64,000 nt of DNA from Treponema sp. UBA1793 (GTDB lineage Bacteria > Spirochaetota > Spirochaetia > Treponematales > Treponemataceae): the NCBI GenBank assembly GCA_002314445.1, contig DCFX01000057.1, positions 1 to 64,000 of the forward strand, in the 5' to 3' direction. Below the pieces are notes generated by a model that searched no databases, had not been told where the DNA came from, and saw only the letters and a program-made list of their open reading frames with translations. The position numbers were made by a program, and so were the translations under genes. Positions 40,402 through 48,983 of this stretch are shown piece after piece; the stretch's first letter is position 1; every line of letters starts with the position of its first letter.

Positions 40402-40761
40402 ATGGCAGACGAATCAAAAGATAATGAAATGGAAACAACAGTTCCCGTTGATGAAAAAATGGATAATGCGAATATTGATGTCGGCATGAATGATGGCGAC
40501 CGCGATGGAGAAAGTGACGACCGCGATGGAAACGGACGCGGAAAGGGAAAAACATATTTCCGGAAAAAGGTATGCCGGTTCTGTGCCAACAAGGCAAAAA
40601 TCGACTATAAGGATTCCGACAGTCTCCGCCGCTTTACAACAGAACGCGGTAAGATTCTTCCCCGCCGCATTACAGGTACTTGTGCAAAACATCAGAGAGA
40701 GCTTGCCCGTGCAATTAAACGTTCACGTTCAATCTGTCTTCTTCCGTTTGTTGCGGACTAA
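40402..40761 (+). CDS. rpsR: 30S ribosomal protein S18 with acidic N-terminal extension
   Basis: A 119-residue S18. The core (from about residue 50, FRKKVCRFC onward, through DYKDSDSLRRF and GKILPRRITGTCAKHQR) is a normal 70-residue S18, including the zinc-type Cys pairs CRFC and CAKH. The first 45 or so residues are an Asp/Glu/Asn/Gly-rich extension with a repeated unit (GDRDGESDDRDGNG) encoded by a short imperfect DNA repeat at about 40497-40540. Such an acidic tail is unusual in an rRNA-binding protein. Confidence 0.95.
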   Translation: MADESKDNEMETTVPVDEKMDNANIDVGMNDGDRDGESDDRDGNGRGKGKTYFRKKVCRFCANKAKIDYKDSDSLRRFTTERGKILPRRITGTCAKHQRELARAIKRSRSICLLPFVAD

Positions 40762-40831
40762 TTTTTAATATTTCAGGTATGCGATCCGACTCCTGGTGAC
40801 GCAGCCTGACATACAGTAATAGGAGCTTGAT

Positions 40832-41389
40832 ATGAAAGTAATTCTTAATGTAGATGTAAAATCACTCGGTGAAGAGGGCGACGTAAAAAATGTTGCCAAT
40901 GGTTATTACCGCAATTTTCTCGGGCCGCGTAATCTCGCTGTGCCGTATACAGATGCAACTGTAGCTGTATTTGAAAGCCGGAAAGCTGAAATTGAAGCCC
41001 GCAAGGATCAGAAACGAAAAGATTCTGCAAGCCTCAAAGATAAGCTGGAAGCACTTGAACTTGAAATTGTAATGCCGGCAGGAAAGAACGGTAAGCTGTA
41101 CGGTGCTGTTACTTCTCAGGTTATAGTCGAACTGCTTGCAAAGAAGGGATTTGAAATTGAGCGCAAGCGCATTGATATCCCGGGAGTTACAATCAAATCA
41201 GCCGGAAATTATCATTTCTCAATCAAACTTTATGAGTCTGAGACAGCAGAAATGAAGGTTGCCGTAAAGGGTGATGAAGAAAAGGCTTCGGAAGTAAAAT
41301 CCGAGAGCAGAAGAGAAAAGAGATCAGAAAAAGCCGCGAAGGCAGAGAATACCGGGAACGCTGAATCAGAGGAGAACAAAGCTGAGTAA
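40832..41389 (+). CDS. rplI: 50S ribosomal protein L9
   Basis: A 185-residue L9. N-terminal domain MKVILNVDVKSLGEEGDVKN and VANGYYRNFLGPRNLA are the family signature; the connecting helix and C-terminal domain follow to about residue 148. A charged tail of roughly 35 residues (Lys/Glu/Ala/Ser) extends beyond the usual 150-residue length. Preceded by AGGAGC; followed by a terminator-like hairpin. Confidence 0.96.
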   Translation: MKVILNVDVKSLGEEGDVKNVANGYYRNFLGPRNLAVPYTDATVAVFESRKAEIEARKDQKRKDSASLKDKLEALELEIVMPAGKNGKLYGAVTSQVIVELLAKKGFEIERKRIDIPGVTIKSAGNYHFSIKLYESETAEMKVAVKGDEEKASEVKSESRREKRSEKAAKAENTGNAESEENKAE

Positions 41390-41412
41390 TTTGTCAGTTT
41401 TGTGATTTCCGT

Positions 41413-41444
41413 GAAAGCCGGCAGTATAAAGACTGCCGGCTTTC
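41413..41444 (+). terminator. Hairpin after rplI
   Basis: A perfect 13-bp stem GAAAGCCGGCAGT (41413-41425) / ACTGCCGGCTTTC (41432-41444) with a six-base loop. The T tract is short and interrupted, so it may be an attenuator that lets some transcription reach dnaB. Confidence 0.65.
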
Positions 41445-41526
41445 TCTGTCTAAAGGCGTATTTGCCTATTGTGGATATCATGCGCATAAGTTGTTGATAT
41501 CCTGTTGATAAAAACGGGAGAATGGA

Positions 41527-42846
41527 ATGGCAGTCGAAACTACGTTGAAGGATAAAATTCCTCCGCACAGTACAGAAGCGGAACAGGCGACGCTTGGGGC
41601 GCTTCTTCTTGACTGGGGAGCAATGTCGGATATAGTGACAGTGCTTCGGCCCGACCGTTTTTATTCATTGCAGAACCAGATAATTTATCAGGCGATGGTT
41701 ACGCTTTTTGCACAAAGCGTAAAGGGTGACACGCTTACTGTTATAAACGAGCTTACAAAGTCGGGAAACCTTGAAAAAGCCGGCGGCACAGCGTATATAG
41801 CTTCACTTACAGATACAGTTCCCACTAGCGCGAATGTTCAGTATTATGCCCAGATAGTGCTTGATCAGGCATACAGACGTGATCTTATAAAAATCTCGGC
41901 GGAAATGCATGCGTCCTCGTTTGATGAAACTCATGACAGCCAGACTCTTATAGAAGAAGCCGAAAAAAAGATTTTTGCATTGTCGGAACGGAATGAAACT
42001 ACAAAAGTTCATGACATGAATGAAGTCATGACGACGACAATTGATCTTATAGACAAACGCTACAAGAGTAAAAATGCGTTTACCGGTGTTCCGTCGGGTT
42101 TTGCCCAGCTTGATACAATGACAAGCGGTTTTCAGAATTCTGAACTTATTATTATCGGTGCACGTCCTTCAATCGGAAAAACAGCTCTTGCCCTTTCCAT
42201 GATGGAATATATTACTATTGAAAAAAGTATTCCATGCGGTTTCTTTTCTCTTGAAATGTCATATCAGTCGATTGGCCAGCGGCTTCTTTCGCAGGAATCG
42301 CGCATTCCCGGCGGCAAGCTCAAGTCTGGACTTTTGCAGCTCAAGGATTTTCAAAAATTGCAGGATGCTGCCGGCAGGTGCTTTAAGGCGCCTTTATTCA
42401 TCATAGATACTCCTAATATGAAACTGATGGATTTGCGTGCGATGGCGCGACGTCTTGTGGCAAATAACGGCGTGAAAATCATTTTTATCGATTATATCGG
42501 TCTTATTACGACAGAAGATGCTTCTGCACCTGTATACGAACAGGTTGCTGAAATATCAAAATCGCTCAAAGCCCTTGCTCGTGAACTTGACATTCCTGTT
42601 GTTGCCTTGTCACAGGTATCCCGCGATGCAGAAGGCGAAGAACCCAATCTTGCCCAGCTCCGCGGGTCAGGCTCTGTAGAACAGGATGCGGACGTTGTTA
42701 TCTTTATCCACCGTGACAGAAAATGTGAAGATCCGGTGCAACCTGCAAAACTTATTATAGCAAAACAGCGTAACGGTGCAACTGGTCCTGTGGACATAGT
42801 GTTCGTTCCTGCATGCACGAAATACGAAAATAAACAGGAACAGTAG
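41527..42846 (+). CDS. dnaB: Replicative DNA helicase
   Basis: A 439-residue hexameric helicase. The N-terminal domain (PPHSTEAEQATLGALLL) binds primase; the RecA-like domain has Walker A GARPSIGKTAL at 211-221, the FFSLEMS block, Walker B IIFIDYIGLI, and the DnaB signature LRGSGSVEQDADVVIF. Length is normal and there is no intein. Its position after rpsF-ssb-rpsR-rplI is conserved in bacteria. GGGAG precedes ATG 41527. The upstream region has a single DnaA-box-like 9-mer (TTGTGGATA), not a cluster. Confidence 0.97.
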   Translation: MAVETTLKDKIPPHSTEAEQATLGALLLDWGAMSDIVTVLRPDRFYSLQNQIIYQAMVTLFAQSVKGDTLTVINELTKSGNLEKAGGTAYIASLTDTVPTSANVQYYAQIVLDQAYRRDLIKISAEMHASSFDETHDSQTLIEEAEKKIFALSERNETTKVHDMNEVMTTTIDLIDKRYKSKNAFTGVPSGFAQLDTMTSGFQNSELIIIGARPSIGKTALALSMMEYITIEKSIPCGFFSLEMSYQSIGQRLLSQESRIPGGKLKSGLLQLKDFQKLQDAAGRCFKAPLFIIDTPNMKLMDLRAMARRLVANNGVKIIFIDYIGLITTEDASAPVYEQVAEISKSLKALARELDIPVVALSQVSRDAEGEEPNLAQLRGSGSVEQDADVVIFIHRDRKCEDPVQPAKLIIAKQRNGATGPVDIVFVPACTKYENKQEQ

Positions 42847-42866
42847 AAAAGGTTGTCAGGTTCAGT

Positions 42867-42947
42867 ATGGGAGAAATAGTTAAACGGGAATTCATTTATC
42901 TGCGGTATTACGGCGGGTCTTTTAGTGCGTTTTTTTTACAGAAATAA
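42867..42947 (+). CDS. Possible 26-residue small protein
   Basis: ATG 42867 to TAA 42947 encodes MGEIVKREFIYLRYYGGS plus eight residues. CAGG lies about seven bases upstream. It fills the gap between dnaB and the small membrane protein, but nothing beyond an open frame and a weak binding site supports it. Confidence 0.2.
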   Translation: MGEIVKREFIYLRYYGGSFSAFFLQK

Positions 42948-42970
42948 GCCATATTTTAATTTTGGGGGAT

Positions 42971-43174
42971 TTGACGAACCGCATAATACCGATACTGATC
43001 CTTTTGGGAATCGTACTTTCTGCATTGTTTCAGCGTTATGTTCCCCAGCATGTAATGGGCACATTTCTGGGGGCATTAAAAATTGCGCTCGGAATTAAAA
43101 ATTTCTGCATCTATATCGCTTTTATCATGTTATTCTCACTGGCAACAGGCGCTGTTGTAGATAGTATATTATAA
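42971..43174 (+). CDS. Small membrane protein with two transmembrane segments
   Basis: About 67 residues with hydrophobic segments IIPILILLGIVLSALF and NFCIYIAFIMLFSLATGAVV separated by a short loop (QRYVPQHVMGTFLGALKIALG). No ATG is available at the N-terminus; candidates are TTG 42962 or TTG 42971, with GGGGGA just upstream of the second. The spacing to that binding site is short, so the exact start is uncertain. Orphan between dnaB and the convergent P83/100 gene. Function unknown. Confidence 0.55.
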   Translation: MTNRIIPILILLGIVLSALFQRYVPQHVMGTFLGALKIALGIKNFCIYIAFIMLFSLATGAVVDSIL

Positions 43175-43179
43175 AACCG

Positions 43180-44844
43180 CTATTTAGCCGCACCGACTTC
43201 CTTGAGGTCTTCCTTCGACAGAAGTTTTATTTTTCCGTCACTTCCAGTGATGATGATTGTGCTGCCGGAAACAGAGACCGGCGTGCTGCTTTTTACTGCA
43301 ACAGGAGATTTTAGTTTGAGGGCAAGCGTTGCATCATATTTTCCAAGTACCCAGTTTTTTCCGTCCTGAATGATACAGTAATAATCGCTGCCGTCCTGAA
43401 CAAGAACCGAATTTTCAGCAACAATTTCGCTGCTTTCTTTTATCATTTCCATATTTGCTGCATCGAGCAGAATGAGTTTTACTGCACCTCTGCCGCTGTT
43501 TTCACCTGCTACTGCAATAAAGTTATCTCCGGCGGCATATACAGTTCTGTTGCGGATGTACGTAACGGGAGATGAATGCATGACAGCTCCTGTATTTGCA
43601 TTTACTTTTACCATACCGGAAAGAAGTTTCTGCTCATCCGTAAGCTGCATTCCGTAGGCAGCCGGTGCTTTTGCATCTTCCGCATTTTTTTCCATAACCT
43701 GCTGCTGGTCTTTTGCTATTTCGGTGCGTTCGGTCTGGGCTTCTGTTTGTTTTTTATCTGCCTGAGCCTGTGCGGTGGAAGCTTCCTGCTTTGCGTTATC
43801 CGTTTTCTGCTGCTGCTCAGCAGTTTTCTCCTGCTGCTGGGTCGATTCAGCTGCTTTTAGGTCTGCTGTCTGTTGTTTCTGCTCTGCGGCCTGCTGTTTC
43901 TGCTGAGCCTCTACCTGCGCCTTTTTGTCACCGGGATTTTCCTGTGCGGTTTTCTGTGCGGCAGCAGCTTCCTGTTTTGCGGCAGCAGCTTCTTTTTGTG
44001 CCTCTACCGCCTGCTGCGCCTTTTCCTGATTTTTGTTCTGCTCTGCGGCAAGTTTATTTTGTTCTTCTGTTGCGGTCTTCTGTGCTGTCTGCGCTTTTGT
44101 ATTTGCATTGCCGGCTTCCCGTTCTTTTATGTCGACCATCTGTTTGCGGCTGTCGATGTTTTTGCCGTTATCTTCCTGCATTGATTTTACAACGGTCGTA
44201 TCGCTGATGACGGAAGTATCCACTGTGCTTAAACCGCCGGCTGCGGCATCAAAAAGCGGAATAACGATCTGCGTATTTCCGGGCCAGTCGCTGTATTTGA
44301 CCGACAGCCCGCATGAGGACGCAGTTAAATTGTCCGTGACGATTTTTTTGTACTTTGTCTGATACGCGTCGAACTTGCCGCGGTAAACTGCATTGTAAAC
44401 AGTAATGAACACTGCAAGCGTACCGGCGTCGGCAGGTGAATAATTGTATGCAGATATGAGGTATGCTGAAATAATGCGCCGGAGGTTGTCTATATGATCG
44501 ACCGAAGCGCCGCTGCCTGCGAACATAATGTCTGCATCAAGTTTGCCTTTTTCTGCAGGATCAACTGCGTGAATCACGTAATATTTATTTTTGTCACCGG
44601 CGGTAGAACCTGCTGCCGGATTTTTACCAACGACGATTCCCATGTTTGAACCGATGGCCCTGATGCTGGCCGCTGAATCGATGACTGCGTGTGGTCCTGT
44701 GTAGTTTATGAACACCACTGTATCAGGCTTTCCGGCACTTTCAAGTTCTGTCTTATCAACTTCAAGTGCTGTAACCGACAGGGATATGAACAGCATCAGA
44801 ATTCCTGCGGCAGAAATTTTAAAAATAAAATTATGGTTAATCAT
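43180..44844 (-). CDS. P83/100-family secreted antigen
   Basis: The start is the ATG at 44844 with GGAGG upstream; an earlier in-frame start adds 28 residues with no signal peptide. The 554-residue protein has a signal peptide (FKISAAGILMLFISLSVTA), an N-terminal globular domain (about 25-220), a long Gln/Ala/Lys/Glu coiled-coil region (about 250-395: QKEAAAAKQEAAAAQKTAQE) and a C-terminal beta-rich domain. This layout is that of the Borrelia/Treponema P83/100 antigen. It is likely anchored in or under the outer membrane; its function is not established. It follows the propeller gene, 64 bases apart, on the same strand. Confidence 0.82.
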   Translation of the reverse strand: MINHNFIFKISAAGILMLFISLSVTALEVDKTELESAGKPDTVVFINYTGPHAVIDSAASIRAIGSNMGIVVGKNPAAGSTAGDKNKYYVIHAVDPAEKGKLDADIMFAGSGASVDHIDNLRRIISAYLISAYNYSPADAGTLAVFITVYNAVYRGKFDAYQTKYKKIVTDNLTASSCGLSVKYSDWPGNTQIVIPLFDAAAGGLSTVDTSVISDTTVVKSMQEDNGKNIDSRKQMVDIKEREAGNANTKAQTAQKTATEEQNKLAAEQNKNQEKAQQAVEAQKEAAAAKQEAAAAQKTAQENPGDKKAQVEAQQKQQAAEQKQQTADLKAAESTQQQEKTAEQQQKTDNAKQEASTAQAQADKKQTEAQTERTEIAKDQQQVMEKNAEDAKAPAAYGMQLTDEQKLLSGMVKVNANTGAVMHSSPVTYIRNRTVYAAGDNFIAVAGENSGRGAVKLILLDAANMEMIKESSEIVAENSVLVQDGSDYYCIIQDGKNWVLGKYDATLALKLKSPVAVKSSTPVSVSGSTIIITGSDGKIKLLSKEDLKEVGAAK

Positions 44845-44908
44845 GATTCCTCCGAAAAGGCACTTTTTTGTATTGTACCATATATTCCTGCTTTTTTCTA
44901 TAATGATG

Positions 44909-46708
44909 TCAGATTTTGAGTTTTGCAATATTCATAAGTGTATTCCGTGCGTATGCGTGTATTTTATTGCTGTACTGAGGGTACATAAGTTTTGTGAGGA
45001 TGTCTTTACCGTGCAGATAGAATGCAGGCCGGCCCATGAAACGGCAGATGGAATAAACTGCATCACATAGTGATGTAAGCAGAAAATCATTTCCGGCCGG
45101 TATTTTAAAAAGTGCGCTGTCGAGTGAGTCCAGCAGGGAACCGTCGGGGTCGTACGCACAGTCTGCGGCTGCAGTAAGAAGTGTGTGCATATGCGTGTTT
45201 GTACTTTCTGATGTTATAAGCTGTGCTATAAGAGGCGGAAATACGTTTGTTCCGTAATATGAAAGCTGTCGCAGCATGGTGTCGGTACCTGTTATATCAT
45301 CTGAAAATACTGACGATGCGGTCCGTCCGCCGGTATTTGAACTGTGCAGGACAGACAGATACGAACGGGCTGCATCGATGATTTCCTGAGTCCATCCTGT
45401 TTCCTTTTTTCCGTACATTCCCCGCTGGAGTTCAATCAGCCTGTCACTGCCGGAAAGGCCGTTTCCCAGCCGGCCGCTTATTGTGTATATGTCAAAAAAT
45501 GAACTGCTCCTTTTTATAAAAGCACTGTAGTCAGGTTTTGTCCTTTTTTCCTCAGCAGTATGAGTTGTGTTCATATCCTGCATAACACGATAACCGGCTA
45601 CAGCCCATGACGTCCTGCAGAATATAAGATAGCCGCCTGACGTGTACGTCAGATAGTTCCATGCCTGACTGTTATTAGTCATGACCGGAAGTGCGGCTGT
45701 CCATATACAACTGCCGCTGTCGGATATGTACGAGGCACGGCCGGCGTCGGATAAAAGAAAACCGCCGTCATAAGCTGCTTTGTAAATGAGCTTATTGACA
45801 TTCATCTGGGGAACGGTACATGTCGATTCAATTTTACCGCTTGCAATGGTGAAGAACGTGATTTTTGCGCTGCCTGACGAGGATTGTACGAGAGCTGCAA
45901 GGGACGGGGAGAGCGGAAGGAAAAAGGAACTGTCGCTTCCGGAGTTTCCCGTAAACAGACTGTTGTCCGAGGGGAGGGCCCATGCAGTGACGACTTCGTT
46001 GTCGTCTTTTAGTGTACACAGGCCGGCACCTCCTCCTGAAAATGTGAGCAGAATCCCCTGGCTGCACGATGCGGCCGAAGCAACTGTTCCCGCGAAAGTT
46101 ATCCGTTCCTGTATTTCGCCGAAAGGTGAAATGCGTAAGGCGGCAGTTTTTTGATTGACAGGCTGGGAAAGAAAGGCAACGAGACTGCCGTCGGGCAGTT
46201 CCTGGAGAGGGATGGAACTTTGTTCATCAGTTGTGACGCACCATTTACATATCCCCTTTATGCCGTAACATGCTACATTTTTTTTGCCGCATACGAATAT
46301 CCGTCCGTCCCTTCCTCCTGCAGGTGCGGCAGAGATTTGAAAAGAGGTATGCACTGACCACAGTGTAAGCCCGCTCGGATTTGTAAGGCTGAGTATGTCA
46401 CTGTCGTTTATTGTTGCCAGAAAGTCTCCGTCAAGTACGGTAATAAACGGATCAGGCTTTCCGGGAACGGCGCGCTGCCAGAGAACGGTACCGCCTTCCG
46501 TGCACGCAGATATCATGCTTCCGTCGGTAAGCACCGCAAAACCGTACGATGTCTGCTGAGGGGGACAGGCTGCTTCTCCGCTTATGACTGTATTCCAGTT
46601 TGCTTCCTGTCCGGAAATGGAAATATTTCGTGTTTCAGCAGAAAGTTCTGGTAAAAGAGTGAAAAACAGTATAATTATGTATAAAATTATACACTGTTTT
46701 TCTTTCAT
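44909..46708 (-). CDS. Secreted PQQ-like beta-propeller protein
   Basis: ATG 46708 overlaps the TGA of the methyltransferase gene by four bases and has GGAAAAG upstream. The 599-residue protein has a signal peptide (CIILYIIILFFTLLPELSA) and about seven blade-like repeats through residue 340, with motifs such as GGTVLWQRAVPG, SGLTLWSV and SGSCIWTAALP that resemble the tryptophan-docking W motif of PQQ-type propellers. The remaining 220 residues are helical and contain no recognised domain. It probably acts in the periplasm, perhaps with P83/100. Family assignment is by repeat pattern only. Confidence 0.68.
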   Translation of the reverse strand: MKEKQCIILYIIILFFTLLPELSAETRNISISGQEANWNTVISGEAACPPQQTSYGFAVLTDGSMISACTEGGTVLWQRAVPGKPDPFITVLDGDFLATINDSDILSLTNPSGLTLWSVHTSFQISAAPAGGRDGRIFVCGKKNVACYGIKGICKWCVTTDEQSSIPLQELPDGSLVAFLSQPVNQKTAALRISPFGEIQERITFAGTVASAASCSQGILLTFSGGGAGLCTLKDDNEVVTAWALPSDNSLFTGNSGSDSSFFLPLSPSLAALVQSSSGSAKITFFTIASGKIESTCTVPQMNVNKLIYKAAYDGGFLLSDAGRASYISDSGSCIWTAALPVMTNNSQAWNYLTYTSGGYLIFCRTSWAVAGYRVMQDMNTTHTAEEKRTKPDYSAFIKRSSSFFDIYTISGRLGNGLSGSDRLIELQRGMYGKKETGWTQEIIDAARSYLSVLHSSNTGGRTASSVFSDDITGTDTMLRQLSYYGTNVFPPLIAQLITSESTNTHMHTLLTAAADCAYDPDGSLLDSLDSALFKIPAGNDFLLTSLCDAVYSICRFMGRPAFYLHGKDILTKLMYPQYSNKIHAYARNTLMNIAKLKI

Positions 46709-47934
46709 TTCTTTTCCAGTCTGAGTCTGGCAAGACTTTCTATATGGCATGTATCCGGATAAAAGTCCAGCAGCGTAAGCGATTCAAGCTTGTATCCGGC
46801 GGACACAAGGCTTGCTATATCGCGGGCGTGTGTCGCAGGATCACATGAAAGGGAACGTATGACGGGAATGCCGCTTCTGCACAGATAGCCGCATACTGCA
46901 CTTTCCATACCGCTTCTCGGAGGATCTACAACGACTGCATCGAAATGCGGCAGAGAAGGTGCGAACTGCTGCACCCACTTTTCACCACTGATGCCGTAAC
47001 TTGTATGTTTTTTACCTGCCATATTCTGTTCGGCGAATACGAGTGCATCGCGATTGTGTTCAACAAGTGAGACGTTAGAAAAGGAATCGGCAAGGAATAC
47101 CGAAAAAGTGCCGCAACCGCTGTACATGTCGAGGACATTTTCTCCTGAAAGACCGCTGCACAGCTCCTGTATTGCAGATTTCAGGACTGTCATGTTCGAC
47201 TGGAAAAAGCCCCGGACGTCGAAACTGATTTTTTTACCGAGAATGTCTATCGTGACAATGTTCTGCGGAGAAAGTACAGTACCGGCAAAATGGTTTACTA
47301 CGCGGTTTTTTACTTTCTTTCTCCCACCCTGAATCCGGGCAGGAATTTCATCAGTGTCGGGAATTGAAACAGCTATCCTTTTACCTTCTATGCCGCCGGC
47401 AGATACAACGCAGTCTGCGCCGAACAGATGAATGCGTCCAGCAGGACGTGATGAAGGTTTGTTTGAAGAAAGCCATGCGTTTATTTCATTATCGGCAACG
47501 AGACATTTTGTTACAGGAATGAGTATGTTGCTGTTTTTTCCCGTAAGACTGCCATCGTTAAGCTGAAAACGGCAGCGGTAACCGGCATCAGGCCCTGAAA
47601 TGACTGAAATGTCAGGAATGTCAATACCGCAGCGCCTGAAGCTGTCGGAAAGCACCTGCCTGCGCAGTTCGTGCTGAAAAGATGGTTCTATATGCATCAT
47701 ATTGCAGCCGCCGCACGAACCATAATACGGACAGGCAGGCTGGATTCGGTGTGTGGACGGTTCAAGAATAGTTACTATACGGGCTGTATCATAATCGCGT
47801 TTGGAACCAGTTATTTCAACTTCGAGCGTTTCTCCCGGAACGGCATACGGAATGAATACGGTCTTTCCGTCTCTTTTTCCGATGCAGTCTCCCCCGAAGG
47901 TCATCTTTTCTGCTATAATAGTTTTCATACACAT
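46705..47934 (-). CDS. 23S rRNA/tRNA uracil-5 methyltransferase, TrmA/RlmCD family
   Basis: A 409-residue SAM-dependent RNA methyltransferase. It has an N-terminal TRAM domain (about 1-60), an Fe-S-type cysteine cluster (CPYYGSCGGC), the SAM motif VLDMYSGCGTFSVFLA and catalytic motifs VVVDPPRSGM and SCDPATHARD with the nucleophilic cysteine. It cannot be separated by eye between RlmC, RlmD and TrmA-like specificity. A minus-strand extended -10 (TGATACACT, 47950-47942) lies seven bases before ATGTGTATG, so the mRNA is probably leaderless or uses the second ATG (47928). The downstream propeller gene overlaps it (ATGA). Confidence 0.9.
   Translation of the reverse strand: MCMKTIIAEKMTFGGDCIGKRDGKTVFIPYAVPGETLEVEITGSKRDYDTARIVTILEPSTHRIQPACPYYGSCGGCNMMHIEPSFQHELRRQVLSDSFRRCGIDIPDISVISGPDAGYRCRFQLNDGSLTGKNSNILIPVTKCLVADNEINAWLSSNKPSSRPAGRIHLFGADCVVSAGGIEGKRIAVSIPDTDEIPARIQGGRKKVKNRVVNHFAGTVLSPQNIVTIDILGKKISFDVRGFFQSNMTVLKSAIQELCSGLSGENVLDMYSGCGTFSVFLADSFSNVSLVEHNRDALVFAEQNMAGKKHTSYGISGEKWVQQFAPSLPHFDAVVVDPPRSGMESAVCGYLCRSGIPVIRSLSCDPATHARDIASLVSAGYKLESLTLLDFYPDTCHIESLARLRLEKK
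47911..47919 (+). promoter_or_regulatory. Extended -10 promoter of the alpha/beta hydrolase gene
   Basis: TGCTATAAT lies inside the start of the divergent methyltransferase gene and would start transcripts near 47926, giving a 50-base leader with AGGGGAT before ATG 47977. No good -35 box, as usual for extended -10 promoters. It overlaps the divergent promoter region. Confidence 0.45.
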
Positions 47935-47976
47935 TTTAAATAGTGTATCAGATTTTCAAAATAGGGGATAGTAATT

Positions 47977-48930
47977 ATGCAGACACAAAACTTTTATCAA
48001 AAAATGGACGATGGCATTGACGTTTCTGTAAACCGCTGGGTTCCGGATGAGGGGCAGGAGATAAAGGGTGTTATTCAGTTGATTCATGGGATGGTTGAGC
48101 ACGCCAGGCGGTATGACCGTCTGGGTTCAATTCTTGCAGAGAACGGGTGGGTGCTCTCTGCCCATGATCAGAGGGGACACGGAAAGACTGCCCGCAGAGC
48201 AGAACAGGATGGAAAAGGTATGTTTGGTCTGCTTGCGGAAAACGACGGATTCAACCGGGTTGTAAAGGATGTTGATGAAGTGATTATGAAAGTTAAAAGT
48301 GACTTCCCGGGCAAAGAAATAGTCCTGCTCGGGCATTCCTTTGGTTCTTTTGTATCTCAATCATATATTGAAAATTACGCATCTCATATTGACTCATGTG
48401 TTCTCTGTGGAACGGCGGGGCCCCGCGTACCTCTTGCGACAGCAGGGGAATTTTGTGCGCGTCTTATAGCACTTTTTCACGGAAAAAAGGCGCATTCTGA
48501 TTTTCTCAGAAAAATGGCATTCGGCGGATATACGAAACATATTCCCGATGCAGTGAACGGACAGGAATGGTTAAGCCGGGACCCGACGAATGTACAGGTG
48601 TATCTTGACGACAAATGGTGCGGATTTAATCCGACTGTGGGTTTTTACTGTGACATGATGTATGGGCTCAAAACAATACATAAAGGTTCCAATATGAAGA
48701 AAATTCCGTGCAGTCTGCCGGTATTGTTTATATTCGGCAGTGAAGATCCTGTCGGGAGTTACGGAAAGACTATAAAAAAACTTATTGCAATCTATAAACG
48801 GAACGGAATGACTGATGTGTCGTTTAAGGAATATCCCGGTGCCCGCCATGAACTGTTTAACGAGAGAAACCGGGACGAGGTAACAGCTGATCTGCTGGTG
48901 TGGATAAACAGCAGGAATCACAAACTGTAA
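47977..48930 (+). CDS. Alpha/beta hydrolase, monoacylglycerol-lipase-like
   Basis: A 317-residue cytosolic serine hydrolase. Oxyanion-hole region LIHGMVEHARRYDR, nucleophile S121 in GHSFGS, acid in FGSEDPVG and catalytic His in GARHELFNE. The pattern HGMxEHxxRY with the cap domain is typical of the lysophospholipase/monoacylglycerol lipase group (Hydrolase_4). A role in salvaging host lipids is plausible but inferred. AGGGGAT precedes ATG 47977; the divergent gene is the methyltransferase. Confidence 0.85.
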   Translation: MQTQNFYQKMDDGIDVSVNRWVPDEGQEIKGVIQLIHGMVEHARRYDRLGSILAENGWVLSAHDQRGHGKTARRAEQDGKGMFGLLAENDGFNRVVKDVDEVIMKVKSDFPGKEIVLLGHSFGSFVSQSYIENYASHIDSCVLCGTAGPRVPLATAGEFCARLIALFHGKKAHSDFLRKMAFGGYTKHIPDAVNGQEWLSRDPTNVQVYLDDKWCGFNPTVGFYCDMMYGLKTIHKGSNMKKIPCSLPVLFIFGSEDPVGSYGKTIKKLIAIYKRNGMTDVSFKEYPGARHELFNERNRDEVTADLLVWINSRNHKL

Positions 48931-48945
48931 GTCGGAAAGTCAGAC

Positions 48946-48975
48946 TTGACGAAACGGGTCTACACGTCATATTAT
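48946..48975 (+). promoter_or_regulatory. pcnB: Promoter of pcnB, leaderless arrangement
   Basis: TTGACG (48946-48951), 18 bases, TATTAT (48970-48975), then eight bases to GTG 48984. No ribosome binding site is present at any nearby in-frame start. Confidence 0.6.
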
Positions 48976-48983
48976 CATTTATT

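Noticed and set aside
41461..41526. Replication origin upstream of dnaB
   Set aside because: One DnaA-box-like 9-mer only; no cluster, no AT-rich unwinding element and no dnaA or dnaN nearby.
43576..44207. Overlapping plus-strand frames rich in Leu, Phe and Cys
   Set aside because: They are the complement of the Gln/Ala/Lys coiled coil of the P83/100 gene, which explains the hydrophobic composition.
48900..48983. Upstream GTG start for pcnB
   Set aside because: It lies inside the hydrolase gene and upstream of the promoter; it adds residues not expected in the family.
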